Positions 1 through 9,072 of a DNA stretch of 64,000 nt are shown here, in pieces. Below the pieces are notes generated by a model, which worked only from the letters and a program-made list of their open reading frames with translations, had not been told where the DNA came from and made no database searches. This DNA comes from Methylobacterium currus (GTDB taxonomy: Bacteria; Pseudomonadota; Alphaproteobacteria; Rhizobiales; Beijerinckiaceae): the NCBI RefSeq assembly GCF_003058325.1, contig NZ_CP028843.1, positions 487,501 to 551,500 on the forward strand, read 5' to 3'. Each line of letters begins with the position of its first letter. Position 1 is the first letter of the stretch. A program made the translations under genes and the position numbers.

Positions 1-1275
1 GTGTGTGCGCCGCATGATGACGACGCCGGCGCAGACGATGATGAAGGCGAGCAGCGTGCCGATGCTGGTCATGTGACCGAGCGTGCTGATCGGTGTCAGC
101 CCGCCGAGGAGCGCCGCGAACACCATGAAGAACAGGTTCGAGCGGTACGGCGTGCGCCAGGTCGGGTGGATCGCCGCAAAAAATTTCGGCAGTAGCCGGT
201 CGTTCGCCATGGCGAAGAAGACCCGCGACTGGCCGTAGAGCAGCACCAGCATCACGGTGGTGAAGCCCGCGATGACGCCGAGCGTCACCAGGGTCTGGAG
301 CCAGGGGAACGGCGTCTGCTTGATGGCGGTGGCGACGGGGGCGGCGTCGCCCTTCATCGACGCGTAGGGGACGAGGCCGGTCAACACCGCCGCGAAGGCG
401 ATGTAGAGCACGGTGCAGACCGCGAGGGAGCCGAGGATGCCGATCATCATCGTGCGCTGGGGGTTCTTCACCTCCTGCGCTGCCGTCGAGACCGCGTCGA
501 AGCCGATATAGGCGAAGAACACCACCCCGGCCGCCCGCATGATGCCGCTCCAGCCGTACTCGCCGAAGGTGCCGGTGTTGTCGGGGATGAACGGAACGTA
601 GTTCTGCGCCTTGATGTAGAACAGGCCGACCCCGACCACGATCAGCACCACCGCGACCTTCACCACCACGATCACGCTGTTGACCCGGGTCGATTCGCGC
701 ACGCCGCGCATCAGCAGCAGCGAGATCAGGCACAGGATCAGCACTGCCGGCAGGTTGACGAAGCCGTGGACGGTCGAACCGTCGGCGAGCTGCACCGTCT
801 CGAACGGCGAGTGCAGGAGGCGCGGCGGCAGCGCGATGCCCCAGTCCTGCAGGAGGGTGGCGACGTATTTCGACCAGCTCACCGACACGGTGGCGGCGCC
901 GACCGCGTATTCGAGCACCAAGTCCCAGCCGATGATCCAGGCGACGAACTCGCCCATCGTGGCATAGGCGTAGGTATAGGCGCTGCCCGAGACCGGGATC
1001 ATGCTGGCGAGCTCGCTGTAGCACATGCCGGCGAGGGCGCAGCCGATCGCCGCGATGGCGAAGGAGATCACCACCGCGGGCCCGGCATTCTCCGCCGCCG
1101 CGATGCCGGTGAGCGAGAACAGCCCGGCACCGATGATCGCCCCGATGCCGAGCCCGATCAGGCTCAGGGGGCCGATCGTGCGCTCGAGGGTGTGGCCGCC
1201 GCTCTCCGCATCCTGTCGCAGGCGGTCGATCGGTTTGGTCCGCATCAGCCCGTCCGCCACGCTCTCCTGCGCCAT
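1..1275 (-). CDS. APC-family amino-acid permease, 3' end missing
   Basis: Inner-membrane transporter of the amino acid-polyamine-organocation superfamily, probably proton-coupled uptake of an amino acid. The reading frame runs from an ATG at 1275 and is still open at the window start, giving 425 residues. It has a short polar N-terminus followed by the glycine-rich first helix (LIGLGIGAIIGAGLF), the usual APC substrate/ion-binding segment, and about ten or more further hydrophobic helices (for example GFDAVSTAAQEVKNPQ near residue 270, typical of the CAT/YfnA branch). The C-terminal helices lie outside the window. No partner gene is adjacent; the next gene diverges. The substrate cannot be assigned from sequence. 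Confidence 0.93.
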   Translation of the reverse strand, partial: MAQESVADGLMRTKPIDRLRQDAESGGHTLERTIGPLSLIGLGIGAIIGAGLFSLTGIAAAENAGPAVVISFAIAAIGCALAGMCYSELASMIPVSGSAYTYAYATMGEFVAWIIGWDLVLEYAVGAATVSVSWSKYVATLLQDWGIALPPRLLHSPFETVQLADGSTVHGFVNLPAVLILCLISLLLMRGVRESTRVNSVIVVVKVAVVLIVVGVGLFYIKAQNYVPFIPDNTGTFGEYGWSGIMRAAGVVFFAYIGFDAVSTAAQEVKNPQRTMMIGILGSLAVCTVLYIAFAAVLTGLVPYASMKGDAAPVATAIKQTPFPWLQTLVTLGVIAGFTTVMLVLLYGQSRVFFAMANDRLLPKFFAAIHPTWRTPYRSNLFFMVFAALLGGLTPISTLGHMTSIGTLLAFIIVCAGVVIMRRTH

Positions 1276-1477
1276 CGCGCCCTCCCAGGGTGTTTGGTCC
1301 TCAACGCGACGTCACGGCCAAGGCTGCAATGGCGATCGACGAACGTGGCGTCCCCGGTGCCGGGCACCGACCCGGGGAAGGATGGGCCGCGATCCCCTCG
1401 CCCGCGACGCATCGGCCGCTTGCCGACCCGTCCTCCGCTTCAATATGATTCCCGCAACAGACACTGGAGGAGCCCCC

Positions 1478-1768
1478 ATGTGCCGGATCTTCGCCGAGCA
1501 GACGCCGGAGCGCTACGCCTACGAGACGCGCTCCCTGCGGATCGGCGGGCACTGCACCTCTCTGCGCCTCGAGACCGCGTTCTGGACCATCCTGGAGGAG
1601 ATCGCCCGCCAGGAGGGACTCAGCGTCGCGAAATTCGCCACCAAGTTGCATGACGAGGTGCTGGAGCGCCACGGCGAGGTGCGCAACTTCGCCTCGCTGC
1701 TGCGCTGCTCCTGCCTGATCTACCTGTCCGAGGGGAGCCGCGCCCCGGTGCTGATGGCGGCGGAGTAG
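1478..1768 (+). CDS. Ribbon-helix-helix domain protein
   Basis: Small (96 aa) protein of the ribbon-helix-helix type (RHH_4-like). The core is a short beta strand (residues about 17-31, containing GGHCTSLRLE) followed by two helices (FWTILEEIARQEGLSV and AKFATKLHDEVL), the order expected of a dimeric DNA-binding RHH fold. The ATG at 1478 was chosen because a GGAGG-like site (1466-1470) lies just upstream; longer in-frame versions cover non-conserved sequence. It stands alone between divergent and convergent neighbours. A regulatory role is inferred from the fold; the target is unknown. Confidence 0.8.
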   Translation: MCRIFAEQTPERYAYETRSLRIGGHCTSLRLETAFWTILEEIARQEGLSVAKFATKLHDEVLERHGEVRNFASLLRCSCLIYLSEGSRAPVLMAAE

Positions 1769-1784
1769 CGCGAGGCCCGCGCCC

Positions 1785-3422
1785 TCACCCGGCCTCCTCC
1801 AGGATCATCGCGGCGCCCTTCTCGGCCAGCATGATCGTCGGCGAGTTGGTGTTGCCCGAGGTGATGCGCGGCATCGCCGAGGCGTCGGCGACCCGCAGGC
1901 CCCGCACCCCGCGCACCCGGAGGCGCGCATCGAGCACCGCGCCCGCATCGTGGTCGGCGCCCATCCGGGCGGTGCCGACGGGATGGAAGATCGTGGTGCC
2001 GAGATCGCCTGCGGCCTTGAGCAGGTCCGCGTCGCTCGTGATGCCGGGCCCCGGCAGGTGCTCCTCCGGGCGGTAGCGGGCCAGCGGCGCCTGGGCGACG
2101 ATGCGGCGGGTCACTTTCAGCGAGTCCACCGCGACCCGGCGGTCTTCCTCGGTCGAGAGGTAGTTCGGCCGGATCTCCGGAGGTGCCAGCGGATCGGGGC
2201 TGCCCGCATGCACGCTGCCGCGGCTCGACGGGCGCAGGTTGCAGACGCTGGCCGTGAAGGCGCCGAACCGGTGCAGGCCCTCGCCCCACTTGTCGAGCGA
2301 GAGCGGCTGGAAATGGTATTCGAGGTTGGCGGTCGCGTAATCGGCTGAGGAGCGGGTGAACACGCCGACCTGGCTCGGCGCCATGGTGAGCGGCCCGGTG
2401 CGAAACAGCGCGTATTCCACCCCCATCCAGCCGCGCTTCGCCAGGTTGGCATACGAGAGATTGAGGGTCGGGACGCCGGTGACCTTGTAGACCGGCCGGA
2501 TCTGCAGGTGGTCCTGCAGGTTCTCGCCGACGCCGGGGGCATGGTGCGCGACTCCGATGCCGAGGGCCTGGAGCCGCGCCCCGTCACCGATGCCGGAGAG
2601 TTCGAGGAGTTTTGGCGTCGCGACGGCGCCGGCAGAGAGCACCACCTCGCCATTCGCCCGGGCGAGGTAGCGCTGCCCGCCGCGGCCGAACACCACGCCG
2701 GCGGCGCGGCCGTCCTCGATCAGCACCCGCTCGACATGCACCCCGGTCTCGAGCCGCAGGTTGGGCCGGTTGAGCGCCGGCTTGAGGAAGCCGCGGGCCG
2801 CACTCCAGCGCCGGCCCCGTCGCTGGTTGACCTGGAAATACGAAGAACCCTCGTTGTCGCCGGTGTTGAAATCCGGGATCTTCGGGATCCCGGCGGCCTC
2901 CGCGGCGTCGCGGATCGCGTCGAGGATCGCCCAGCGGATCCGGGGGGGCTCGACCCGCCACTCGCCGCCGGAGCGGTGGAAGCTGTTCGGCGGCGCGATG
3001 TGGTCCTCGTGCTTGAGGAAGTAGGGCAGCACGTCGTCCCAGCCCCAGCCTTCGAGGCCGAGCTGGCGCCAGCCGTCGTAATCGGCGGCCTGGCCGCGCA
3101 TGTAGATCATCGCATTGATGGCGGACGAGCCGCCGATGACCTTGCCGCGCGGATAGGCGAGCTGGCGGCCGTTCAGTCCCGCCTCGGCCTGGGTCGTGAA
3201 CAGCCAGTCCGCCCGCTTGTTGCCGATGGCGAAGAGGTAGCCGGCCGGGATGTGGAACCAGATCCAGTTGTCGCGCCCGCCCGCCTCCAGCACCAGCACG
3301 CGCCGGCGCGGATCGGCCGAGAGGCGGTTGGCGAGCACGCAGCCCGCCGAGCCCGCCCCGACCACGATGTAGTCGTAGGTGCCGAAATCCTCGAGGCCGC
3401 CGCCGGCCGTGGTTCCTGCCAT
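1785..3422 (-). CDS. GMC-family FAD oxidoreductase (choline/alcohol dehydrogenase type)
   Basis: FAD-dependent oxidation of an alcohol or sugar substrate; cytoplasmic or periplasm-facing location not resolved. The 545-aa protein shows the Rossmann FAD motif GAGSAG at residues 22-27, the first GMC signature (KVIGGSSAINAMIYMRG, about residues 95-112), the second GMC signature (GAVATPKLLELSGIG), the catalytic His in FHPVGTARMG and the partner Asn in GNTNSPTIM near the C-terminus. All parts of a full-length GMC enzyme are present. The start is placed at ATG 3422, about 16 residues before the FAD motif; the alternatives at 3440 and 3638 only add non-conserved residues. It converges with the RHH gene. 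Substrate is unknown; choline dehydrogenase-like naming is by family only. Confidence 0.92.
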   Translation of the reverse strand: MAGTTAGGGLEDFGTYDYIVVGAGSAGCVLANRLSADPRRRVLVLEAGGRDNWIWFHIPAGYLFAIGNKRADWLFTTQAEAGLNGRQLAYPRGKVIGGSSAINAMIYMRGQAADYDGWRQLGLEGWGWDDVLPYFLKHEDHIAPPNSFHRSGGEWRVEPPRIRWAILDAIRDAAEAAGIPKIPDFNTGDNEGSSYFQVNQRRGRRWSAARGFLKPALNRPNLRLETGVHVERVLIEDGRAAGVVFGRGGQRYLARANGEVVLSAGAVATPKLLELSGIGDGARLQALGIGVAHHAPGVGENLQDHLQIRPVYKVTGVPTLNLSYANLAKRGWMGVEYALFRTGPLTMAPSQVGVFTRSSADYATANLEYHFQPLSLDKWGEGLHRFGAFTASVCNLRPSSRGSVHAGSPDPLAPPEIRPNYLSTEEDRRVAVDSLKVTRRIVAQAPLARYRPEEHLPGPGITSDADLLKAAGDLGTTIFHPVGTARMGADHDAGAVLDARLRVRGVRGLRVADASAMPRITSGNTNSPTIMLAEKGAAMILEEAG

Positions 3423-3543
3423 CGCGCTTCCCGCCCTCATCTGTCGTTCCGGCGGGTTTAGCGCATTCCGCTGGCGACGGCGCAAGGGGTTGCGGTTAAG
3501 CTCCGCCGAAACGCCGGGACAAGGCATGTTCGGGGAGCGGCAG

Positions 3544-5082
3544 ATGGGGCGGAGAGTGGGAATCGCGGCGGGCCTCGCCGTCGGCCTGATGGTGGCCCCG
3601 GCGCTCGCCGGCGAGTGCGGGGCGCTCGCCACCCTCAAGATCGAGGCGGTGAACCTCCACTCCGCCGCCGAGGTGCCGGCTTCCGGCGACCTGCCGGCCT
3701 ATTGCCGGGTGCTCGGCACGGTGCGGCCGGCGATCAGCTTCGAGGTAAGGCTGCCGCTTCAGAACTGGAACGGCAAGTATTACGGCACCGGCTGCGGCGG
3801 CTTCTGCGGCACCCTCAACGCGGACGCACCCGGCTTCACCAACGCGATGAATTACGGCCTGCGCCGGGGCTATGCCGCCTCGACGATGGATTCGGGCCAT
3901 TGGGGCACCGGCTCGGTCGACGGGCGCTGGGCCGCCGGCGACCTCGTCGCCCGGATGGATTGGGGCCAGCGCGCCGTGACCGAGACCGCCCGGGCCGCGA
4001 AGGTGCTGGTGCGGGCCTTCTACGACCGGCCGCAAGCGAAATCCTACTTCGCCGGCTGCTCCACCGGCGGCCGCATGGCGGCGATGGAGGCGCTGAAATA
4101 CCCGAAGGACTTCGACGGGATCATCAGCGGGGCGCCCGCCCTCGACTATACGGGGCTCGTCGCCACGACCTTCGCCTGGGTGACGAAGGCGAATACCGGC
4201 TCCGACGGCAAGCCGATCCTGACCACGCCCCGGGTCAAGCAGGTGGCCGATGCGGTGGCGGCGTCCTGCGGGACGAAGGACCAGGCCGGCCTCGTCGCCG
4301 ATCCGCGGCAATGCGGCTTCAAGCCGGCGTCGCTCCGCTGCACCGGTGCGGCGTCGCCCGATTGCCTGAGCGAGGCCGAGGTCGGAGTCCTGGAGAAATG
4401 GTATGCCGGCCCGACGGATGCCGGTGGCCGGGCGCTCTATCCCGGCGGCATCCCGCTCGGCTCCGAGGCGCATTGGCCGCGCTGGCTCACGGGCCTCGGC
4501 AACGCGCCGGCGATCCTGCCGCTCTTCTCCGCCGACTTCCTGCGCTACATGGCGTTCTGGCCCTCGCCCGGGCCGGCCTACCGGGTCGCGGATTTCGACT
4601 TCTCCGCCGATCCGGCCCGGATGGCGCCGCAGGCGCAGGTCTACAACGCCGCCACCTACGACGCCGCGGCCGGGATGGTGAAGCCGGCGGCCGATCTCTC
4701 GGCCTTCCGCGACGCGGGCGGCAAGCTCCTGATCTATCACGGCTGGGGCGATCCGCTGGTCACGCCGTTCATGAGCGTCGCCTTCTACGAGGCGCTGGCG
4801 AAGGGTGCGGGCGGCCTCGAATCCCTGGCCATGACCGCGCGCCTGTTCATGGTGCCGGGCATGGACCATTGCGGCATCGGCACCGAGGGGCCGGGCATCG
4901 GCGACACCGGCATCGATCCGCTGACGGCGCTGGAGCGCTGGGTCGAGGCCGGCGAGGCGCCGCGCGAGCTCGTCGCGACGAAGCGCGATGCCGGCGGGGC
5001 GGTGTCCTGGTCGCGGCCGGTCTGCGCCTATCCGCAGGTTCCTCGCCAGGACGGCGCCGGCCTCTCCTGCGCGGCGCCGTGA
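3544..5082 (+). CDS. Tannase/feruloyl esterase family secreted hydrolase
   Basis: Serine esterase predicted to cleave ester bonds of plant phenolics (tannin, feruloyl or related esters) outside the cytoplasm. Of 512 residues, the first ~22 form a Sec signal peptide ending in PALA. The family's catalytic set is visible: Ser173 in GCSTGGR, Asp403 in HGWGDP and His442 in GMDHCG. Cys172 and Cys443 lie next to the Ser and His, the disulfide arrangement typical of this family (CS-D-HC). ATG 3544 has a GGGGAG site upstream; an in-frame ATG at 3526 is possible. Divergent from the GMC gene, with about 120 bp between the starts. The exact substrate is not predictable. Confidence 0.9.
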   Translation: MGRRVGIAAGLAVGLMVAPALAGECGALATLKIEAVNLHSAAEVPASGDLPAYCRVLGTVRPAISFEVRLPLQNWNGKYYGTGCGGFCGTLNADAPGFTNAMNYGLRRGYAASTMDSGHWGTGSVDGRWAAGDLVARMDWGQRAVTETARAAKVLVRAFYDRPQAKSYFAGCSTGGRMAAMEALKYPKDFDGIISGAPALDYTGLVATTFAWVTKANTGSDGKPILTTPRVKQVADAVAASCGTKDQAGLVADPRQCGFKPASLRCTGAASPDCLSEAEVGVLEKWYAGPTDAGGRALYPGGIPLGSEAHWPRWLTGLGNAPAILPLFSADFLRYMAFWPSPGPAYRVADFDFSADPARMAPQAQVYNAATYDAAAGMVKPAADLSAFRDAGGKLLIYHGWGDPLVTPFMSVAFYEALAKGAGGLESLAMTARLFMVPGMDHCGIGTEGPGIGDTGIDPLTALERWVEAGEAPRELVATKRDAGGAVSWSRPVCAYPQVPRQDGAGLSCAAP

Positions 5083-5243
5083 TGGCGGACGCGACCGGAC
5101 CGGGGTTTCCGATCCCGGCCGGCCTCGGCCGGTCGGCTTAAGACGATTGTCTCGCGACGGTAGGGAGAAATTCCCTGTAGTGTAACGTGTTAGCAATTGT
5201 TCAGGGCCGCTTTCGTGGCATCTGTGCCGCAGGAGTGGCAGGC

Positions 5244-5483
5244 ATGACCGACGACGCACGACCCCGGGTCCTCTCGATCACCAGTGTCACCGCCGTCAGC
5301 ACGATCGACGGCGGCGATACGCTGGCGGCCGAGGTGAGCGGACCCGATGGCGGCACGGTGTTCCTGCTGATTCCCCTCGGCGCGGCCGGCGCGCTCATCA
5401 CCCAGCTCACCGACGCCGCCGAGCGCGGCGCGCAGGAACGGCGCCTGCACAGCCAGGGGCCCCGCCCGGTTCCGGAAGCGTGA
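5244..5483 (+). CDS. Hypothetical protein (79 aa)
   Basis: Unrecognised small protein. An AGGAG site lies about 10 bases before the ATG at 5244. The product is mildly acidic at the N-terminus and contains a hydrophobic stretch (GGTVFLLIPLGAAGALI, about residues 36-53) that could be a buried strand-helix rather than a membrane span, followed by a basic tail. Codon third positions are G/C-rich like its neighbours. It precedes the diguanylate cyclase by 118 bp on the same strand, but nothing shows a functional link. Confidence 0.55.
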   Translation: MTDDARPRVLSITSVTAVSTIDGGDTLAAEVSGPDGGTVFLLIPLGAAGALITQLTDAAERGAQERRLHSQGPRPVPEA

Positions 5484-5601
5484 GGCCAGGCACCTTCGGA
5501 GTTTCCGCAGGGGAATGGCTGTTCGGTCGAATGCCGTCGATCGGCTGAACCGATTGGTCAGGGAGGCGGGCGAGAACGGCCTTCGGTCGCGGAGGTGCGT
5601 C

Positions 5602-7323
5602 GTGTCGTTCAGGAATCGACTGCGGTTCGAGCACCAGCTCGCCGCGCTGGTCGGCTTGCTCTGCCTCGCCCTGGTGGGGGCGACGGTGGGCGGCGCCGTC
5701 TGGCTCGAGCGGCGCAGCGCCGTCCGCCTCGCCGAGGCGCGCCTCGCCCGCCTCGCCGCCGGCATGGCCGAGACCCTCGACGCCACGTTGCGCGAGCGCT
5801 TCCGCGAGATCCAGGTCGTCGCCGCCCTCGAACCGTTGCGCGAGCGCTGGAGCAGCGACGCGACGATGGTCCGCAGCGTCCTCACCGCCATGCGCACGAC
5901 GGCGCCGGACTATGCCTGGCTCGGCTTCGTCGCGGCGGACGGCCGCATCCGCGTCGGCACGGAAGGTATGCTCGAAGGCCTGGCGATGAACGGGAAGGCC
6001 TGGTTCGAGACCGGCCTCACGCGACCCAATGTCGGCGATGTGCACGAAGCGGTGTTGCTGAGCCGCCTCCTCGTCCGCGCCGAGGCCGAGTCTCTGCGCC
6101 TCGTCGACCTCGCGGCGCCGGTGCGCGACGCCTCGGGCGGGGTCATCGGGGTGCTCGGCGGGCATCTGAGCTGGGATTGGGCGATCCGCGCCCGGCGGCG
6201 CCTTCTCGACGAAGGGCTGCCGGGCACCGACCTCTGGGTGCTCGACCGGCGCGGCCGCGTGATCCTGGGCCCGCGGCTCGGCACGACGCCGTTCGGGCCG
6301 GCCCGGGTCGGCGCCATGATCGAGCAGGGCCATGGCCGGTTCGCGGCGATGATCGGGGCCGATACGCTGCTGGCGGGCTTCGCCTCGGCGGCGAAGGGCG
6401 AGCGGGGCGAGATCGCGAGCGGCGATCCCGGCCTCGGCTGGATCGTGGTGGCGACCCGGCCGGAGGCACAGGCCCTCGCGCCGGTGCAGCACTCCATCCA
6501 GGCCCTGCTCGCCCTCGGCGGCGCCGCGGCCGTGATCGGCATCGCGCTCGCCTGGTGCCTCGGCCGTCAGGCAGCGGCCCCTTTGCGGCGGATGACGGCG
6601 GCGGCGGACCGGATCGGCCGCGAGGCCGAGGCCACCACGCTGCCGCGCCTCGACGGTGCCCGGGAATTCGTGGCGCTCTCCGCCGCCCTGCGCTCGCTGC
6701 TGCGGCGCATCGGCACCGCCGAGCGCGAACTCAACGACGCCACGATCCGCTCGACCCGGGTCGCCGCCTTCTACCGGCGCCAGATCGAGGACCTGCGCCA
6801 CGTCGCGGGCACCGACGTGCTCACCGGGCTCCTCAACCGGCGCGGCTTCGCCGCGCCGGCGGAGGCGGCCTTCGCGCAGGCGAGGGGCGGCCGCTGCGGG
6901 GTCGCCGTGCTGGTCGTCGACATCGACCACTTCAAGCGCGTCAACGACCAGCATGGCCACGATGCCGGCGACGCGGTGATCCGCCATGTCGGCGCCCTGC
7001 TGGCGGAGATCGTGCGCAGCTCCGACACGGTCGCCCGCTTCGGCGGCGAGGAATTCGTGGTGCTGCTCGTCGGCCTCGGCGGGTCCGAGGCTGCGCTCAT
7101 CGCCGAGCGCCTCTGCGTCGCCGCGCGGGGCGCCGAGATCGCGCATGGCGGCGGCGTCATCGCCGTCACGGTCAGCATCGGGGTCGCGACGGTGGCGGCG
7201 CGCGACCCGGACATCCAGGCGGCGATCGCCCGTGCCGACGCGGCCCTCTACGAGGCCAAGGCGCGGGGCCGCGACCGGATCTGCGTCGCGGCGGGGATCG
7301 AGGAGATCGAGCGGGCAGCGTGA
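5602..7323 (+). CDS. Membrane diguanylate cyclase with periplasmic sensor domain
   Basis: Makes cyclic di-GMP from two GTP. The 573-aa protein starts at GTG 5602, chosen for the GGAGG eight bases upstream; an in-frame ATG at 5515 would add 29 residues without support. A first membrane helix (about residues 11-35) and a second (about 298-320) bracket a ~260-residue extracytoplasmic region resembling a double CACHE sensor. A HAMP-like linker leads to the GGDEF domain, with the active-site motif GGEEF at residues 481-485. The allosteric inhibition site RSSD (RxxD) lies at 472-475, five residues upstream, so both activity and product inhibition are expected. The ligand of the sensor is unknown. 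Confidence 0.92.
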   Translation: MSFRNRLRFEHQLAALVGLLCLALVGATVGGAVWLERRSAVRLAEARLARLAAGMAETLDATLRERFREIQVVAALEPLRERWSSDATMVRSVLTAMRTTAPDYAWLGFVAADGRIRVGTEGMLEGLAMNGKAWFETGLTRPNVGDVHEAVLLSRLLVRAEAESLRLVDLAAPVRDASGGVIGVLGGHLSWDWAIRARRRLLDEGLPGTDLWVLDRRGRVILGPRLGTTPFGPARVGAMIEQGHGRFAAMIGADTLLAGFASAAKGERGEIASGDPGLGWIVVATRPEAQALAPVQHSIQALLALGGAAAVIGIALAWCLGRQAAAPLRRMTAAADRIGREAEATTLPRLDGAREFVALSAALRSLLRRIGTAERELNDATIRSTRVAAFYRRQIEDLRHVAGTDVLTGLLNRRGFAAPAEAAFAQARGGRCGVAVLVVDIDHFKRVNDQHGHDAGDAVIRHVGALLAEIVRSSDTVARFGGEEFVVLLVGLGGSEAALIAERLCVAARGAEIAHGGGVIAVTVSIGVATVAARDPDIQAAIARADAALYEAKARGRDRICVAAGIEEIERAA

Positions 7324-7425
7324 GCCCCCCGGCCCGGCGAAGCCGGACGACCGATCGGCGGAACCGGATCGCGCCAAGCTCCGTTACTACCCCAGAAGAG
7401 TATTCACGGAGTCATGGAGGCGACA

Positions 7426-7509
7426 ATGTTGAAGGGTGGGCTGCTCTGGTTGATCGGCATACCGATTCCGATCATCCTGATCCTGTTCTTCCTGGGCTAT
7501 CTGCACTGA
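7426..7509 (+). CDS. Small single-span membrane protein (27 aa)
   Basis: An ATG at 7426, preceded by GGAGG at 7416-7420, opens a 27-codon frame. Apart from a lysine at residue 3 and a final histidine the product is almost entirely hydrophobic, with a Pro-Ile-Pro-Ile kink in the middle, so it should form one membrane helix. The good ribosome site and the fully hydrophobic composition argue that it is real. Tiny membrane proteins of this kind occur in alphaproteobacteria, but no function can be given. Confidence 0.55.
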   Translation: MLKGGLLWLIGIPIPIILILFFLGYLH

Positions 7510-7643
7510 CAGGATTGACAGGCAACTGCCGGGAGCGAAACATGATCGGTGCGAACGCCCGATCTGGTCGGCTCTCGCCGGGCTCGCAGCCGCGCGAGAG
7601 GCTTCTCGACTTGAGCGGCCGAGCCGTGCAGCTCGACGAGGAG

Positions 7644-7901
7644 TCAGCGCCGCGGGGCGAGTTCGCCCATCTGGGCGGCGCGGCCCTGCTCGACGTGCCA
7701 GCGCGCATCGGCCACCTGCCGGCGCAGGCTGTTGCGGCGCCACAGATGGTACAGCCGGAACGGGTGCGGGGCCTGGCCGGCCCGGGTCTCGTGATGCGCC
7801 AAGCGGCGCAGCAGACCCGGAAGGCAGGCGCCTGCCGCCTCGCCGGTGGCGATGTCGCCGAGGCGGACCTGGCGCAGCAATTCGGCCCGGTAATCCTCCA
7901 C
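7644..7901 (-). CDS. Hypothetical protein (85 aa)
   Basis: Unrecognised. The ATG at 7901 has a GGGGGA stretch upstream. The product is rich in Arg, Leu and Ala, without a signal peptide or membrane span, and contains paired Trp/His/Arg positions (LYHLWRRNSLRRQV) that look like a compact helical protein. It converges with the 27-aa membrane protein gene. In sequence of this GC content an 85-codon frame can arise by chance, hence the moderate confidence. Confidence 0.45.
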   Translation of the reverse strand: MEDYRAELLRQVRLGDIATGEAAGACLPGLLRRLAHHETRAGQAPHPFRLYHLWRRNSLRRQVADARWHVEQGRAAQMGELAPRR

Positions 7902-8304
7902 CTCTGATCCCCCCTCGCTCGTCCGTCTGAAGGAGACGCCGCTCGTCGCGCCGACGAAGGCAGGATGGGAAGATCATGCGGCGGTGGCAACGCGGCATCG
8001 TCGCCTGCGGGCGAAAGGCGTTGTGGACCACACAAAAAGAGGCCCTGCCGGCGGGAGCGAGCAGGGCGGTGAAGTCGACTTGGGGGCCTCAGCAACATCC
8101 CTGATGGTCGTCCACCCGGTCGAGACCGGGCCAGCAGGGACGGTCGGGCAAGAATTGCCGCAACACTTGTGATGTTGCTGGTCTTTTTCGCACCGTTCCA
8201 TCACTTATGTGAAAATCCACGATGTGCGTGGCGTGGCGCGGGACATGGCGCGCGGGGCATGGCGCCGGCGGTCGGCCGTCATGGTCAGCCCTCATGGTCA
8301 GCCC
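7902..8304. other. Intergenic region, no gene seen
   Basis: About 400 bases without a convincing coding frame between the 85-aa hypothetical gene and the end of the Crp/Fnr regulator gene. Short open frames on both strands overlap one another and none has a good ribosome site or a recognisable product. No clear terminator hairpin with a T-run was found. Confidence 0.5.
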
Positions 8305-9072
8305 TCATGGGAGATCATGGGCCCCGGCATAATCCGCGATCGCGACGAGGGCCGGGACGTCGCGCAGGGTGATGGCGGTGGCGCGTTGCTCGACCAGGCC
8401 GTCCCGGCGCAATTGCTGCATCGTGCGGTTCATGTGCACCACGCTGAGGCCGAGGGCATCGGCCAGGATCTCCTGGGTGATCGGAAAGGTGAAGCGGTTC
8501 TCCTGAACCCGGTCCACCGCCGCTAGCCGCTCGCGCAGCTCCAACAGGAAATGGGCGACGCGCTCGTAGGCGGTCTGGCGCCCGAGGCGCACCACCTGGT
8601 TGACGAGCCAGAGTTCTTCCATCTCCCGGGCCTGCCGGAGCGCCGCCGCCAAGCCCGTCTCTCGTCCGCCGGTCTCACCGCCTTGCGCGGTCCCGCTTGC
8701 GGCGGCGCATTCGCGCAAGGCGCCCGCCTCGCAGATCTGGGCCGGCGTCAGGGTGGTGACCGACCCGAAGGGCAGCGGGCGCCGGCGCTGGTCGAGGCCG
8801 ACAAGGTCGCCGGGCAGCAGCACGACGATGATCTGGCGCCGGCCGTCGGCGAGAAGCCGCTGGCGGCAGGCCCAGCCCTCCAGCAACACCTGCGGCCGTG
8901 GCGCCGCCTCGCCGTCGCGCATCAGCTCGGTGCGGGCCGGCACCAGGACCGGGCGGGCCGTGACCTGGCGCAGCAGCGCCGCCTCGTCGGGCGCCAGCGG
9001 GGCATAGCCGGAGAGGCGGCGCAGGACCGCGTCCGGCGCGCCGGGAGCGCGGGCGAGGGACTCAACCGGCAT
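8305..9072 (-). CDS. Crp/Fnr-family transcriptional regulator
   Basis: Cyclic-nucleotide-binding-fold regulator of 255 aa. The N-terminal half is a cNMP-binding-like barrel (residues about 15-115, including LLEGWACRQRLLADGRRQI and LLPGDLVG). A long dimerisation helix leads to a C-terminal Crp-type helix-turn-helix (ITQEILADALGLSVVHMNRT, about residues 195-215). No N-terminal cysteine cluster for an Fnr iron-sulfur centre is visible, so it is not a classic oxygen sensor. ATG 9072 has GGAGG eight bases upstream and overlaps the 3' end of the upstream sensor kinase gene by 11 bp, so the two are probably co-transcribed and may act in one pathway. Confidence 0.88.
   Translation of the reverse strand: MPVESLARAPGAPDAVLRRLSGYAPLAPDEAALLRQVTARPVLVPARTELMRDGEAAPRPQVLLEGWACRQRLLADGRRQIIVVLLPGDLVGLDQRRRPLPFGSVTTLTPAQICEAGALRECAAASGTAQGGETGGRETGLAAALRQAREMEELWLVNQVVRLGRQTAYERVAHFLLELRERLAAVDRVQENRFTFPITQEILADALGLSVVHMNRTMQQLRRDGLVEQRATAITLRDVPALVAIADYAGAHDLP

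Noticed and set aside
3496-5259. Long minus-strand frame opposite the tannase-like gene
   Set aside because: The plus strand has a signal peptide and a full catalytic triad; the minus frame is repetitive Arg/Ala/Gly/His sequence.
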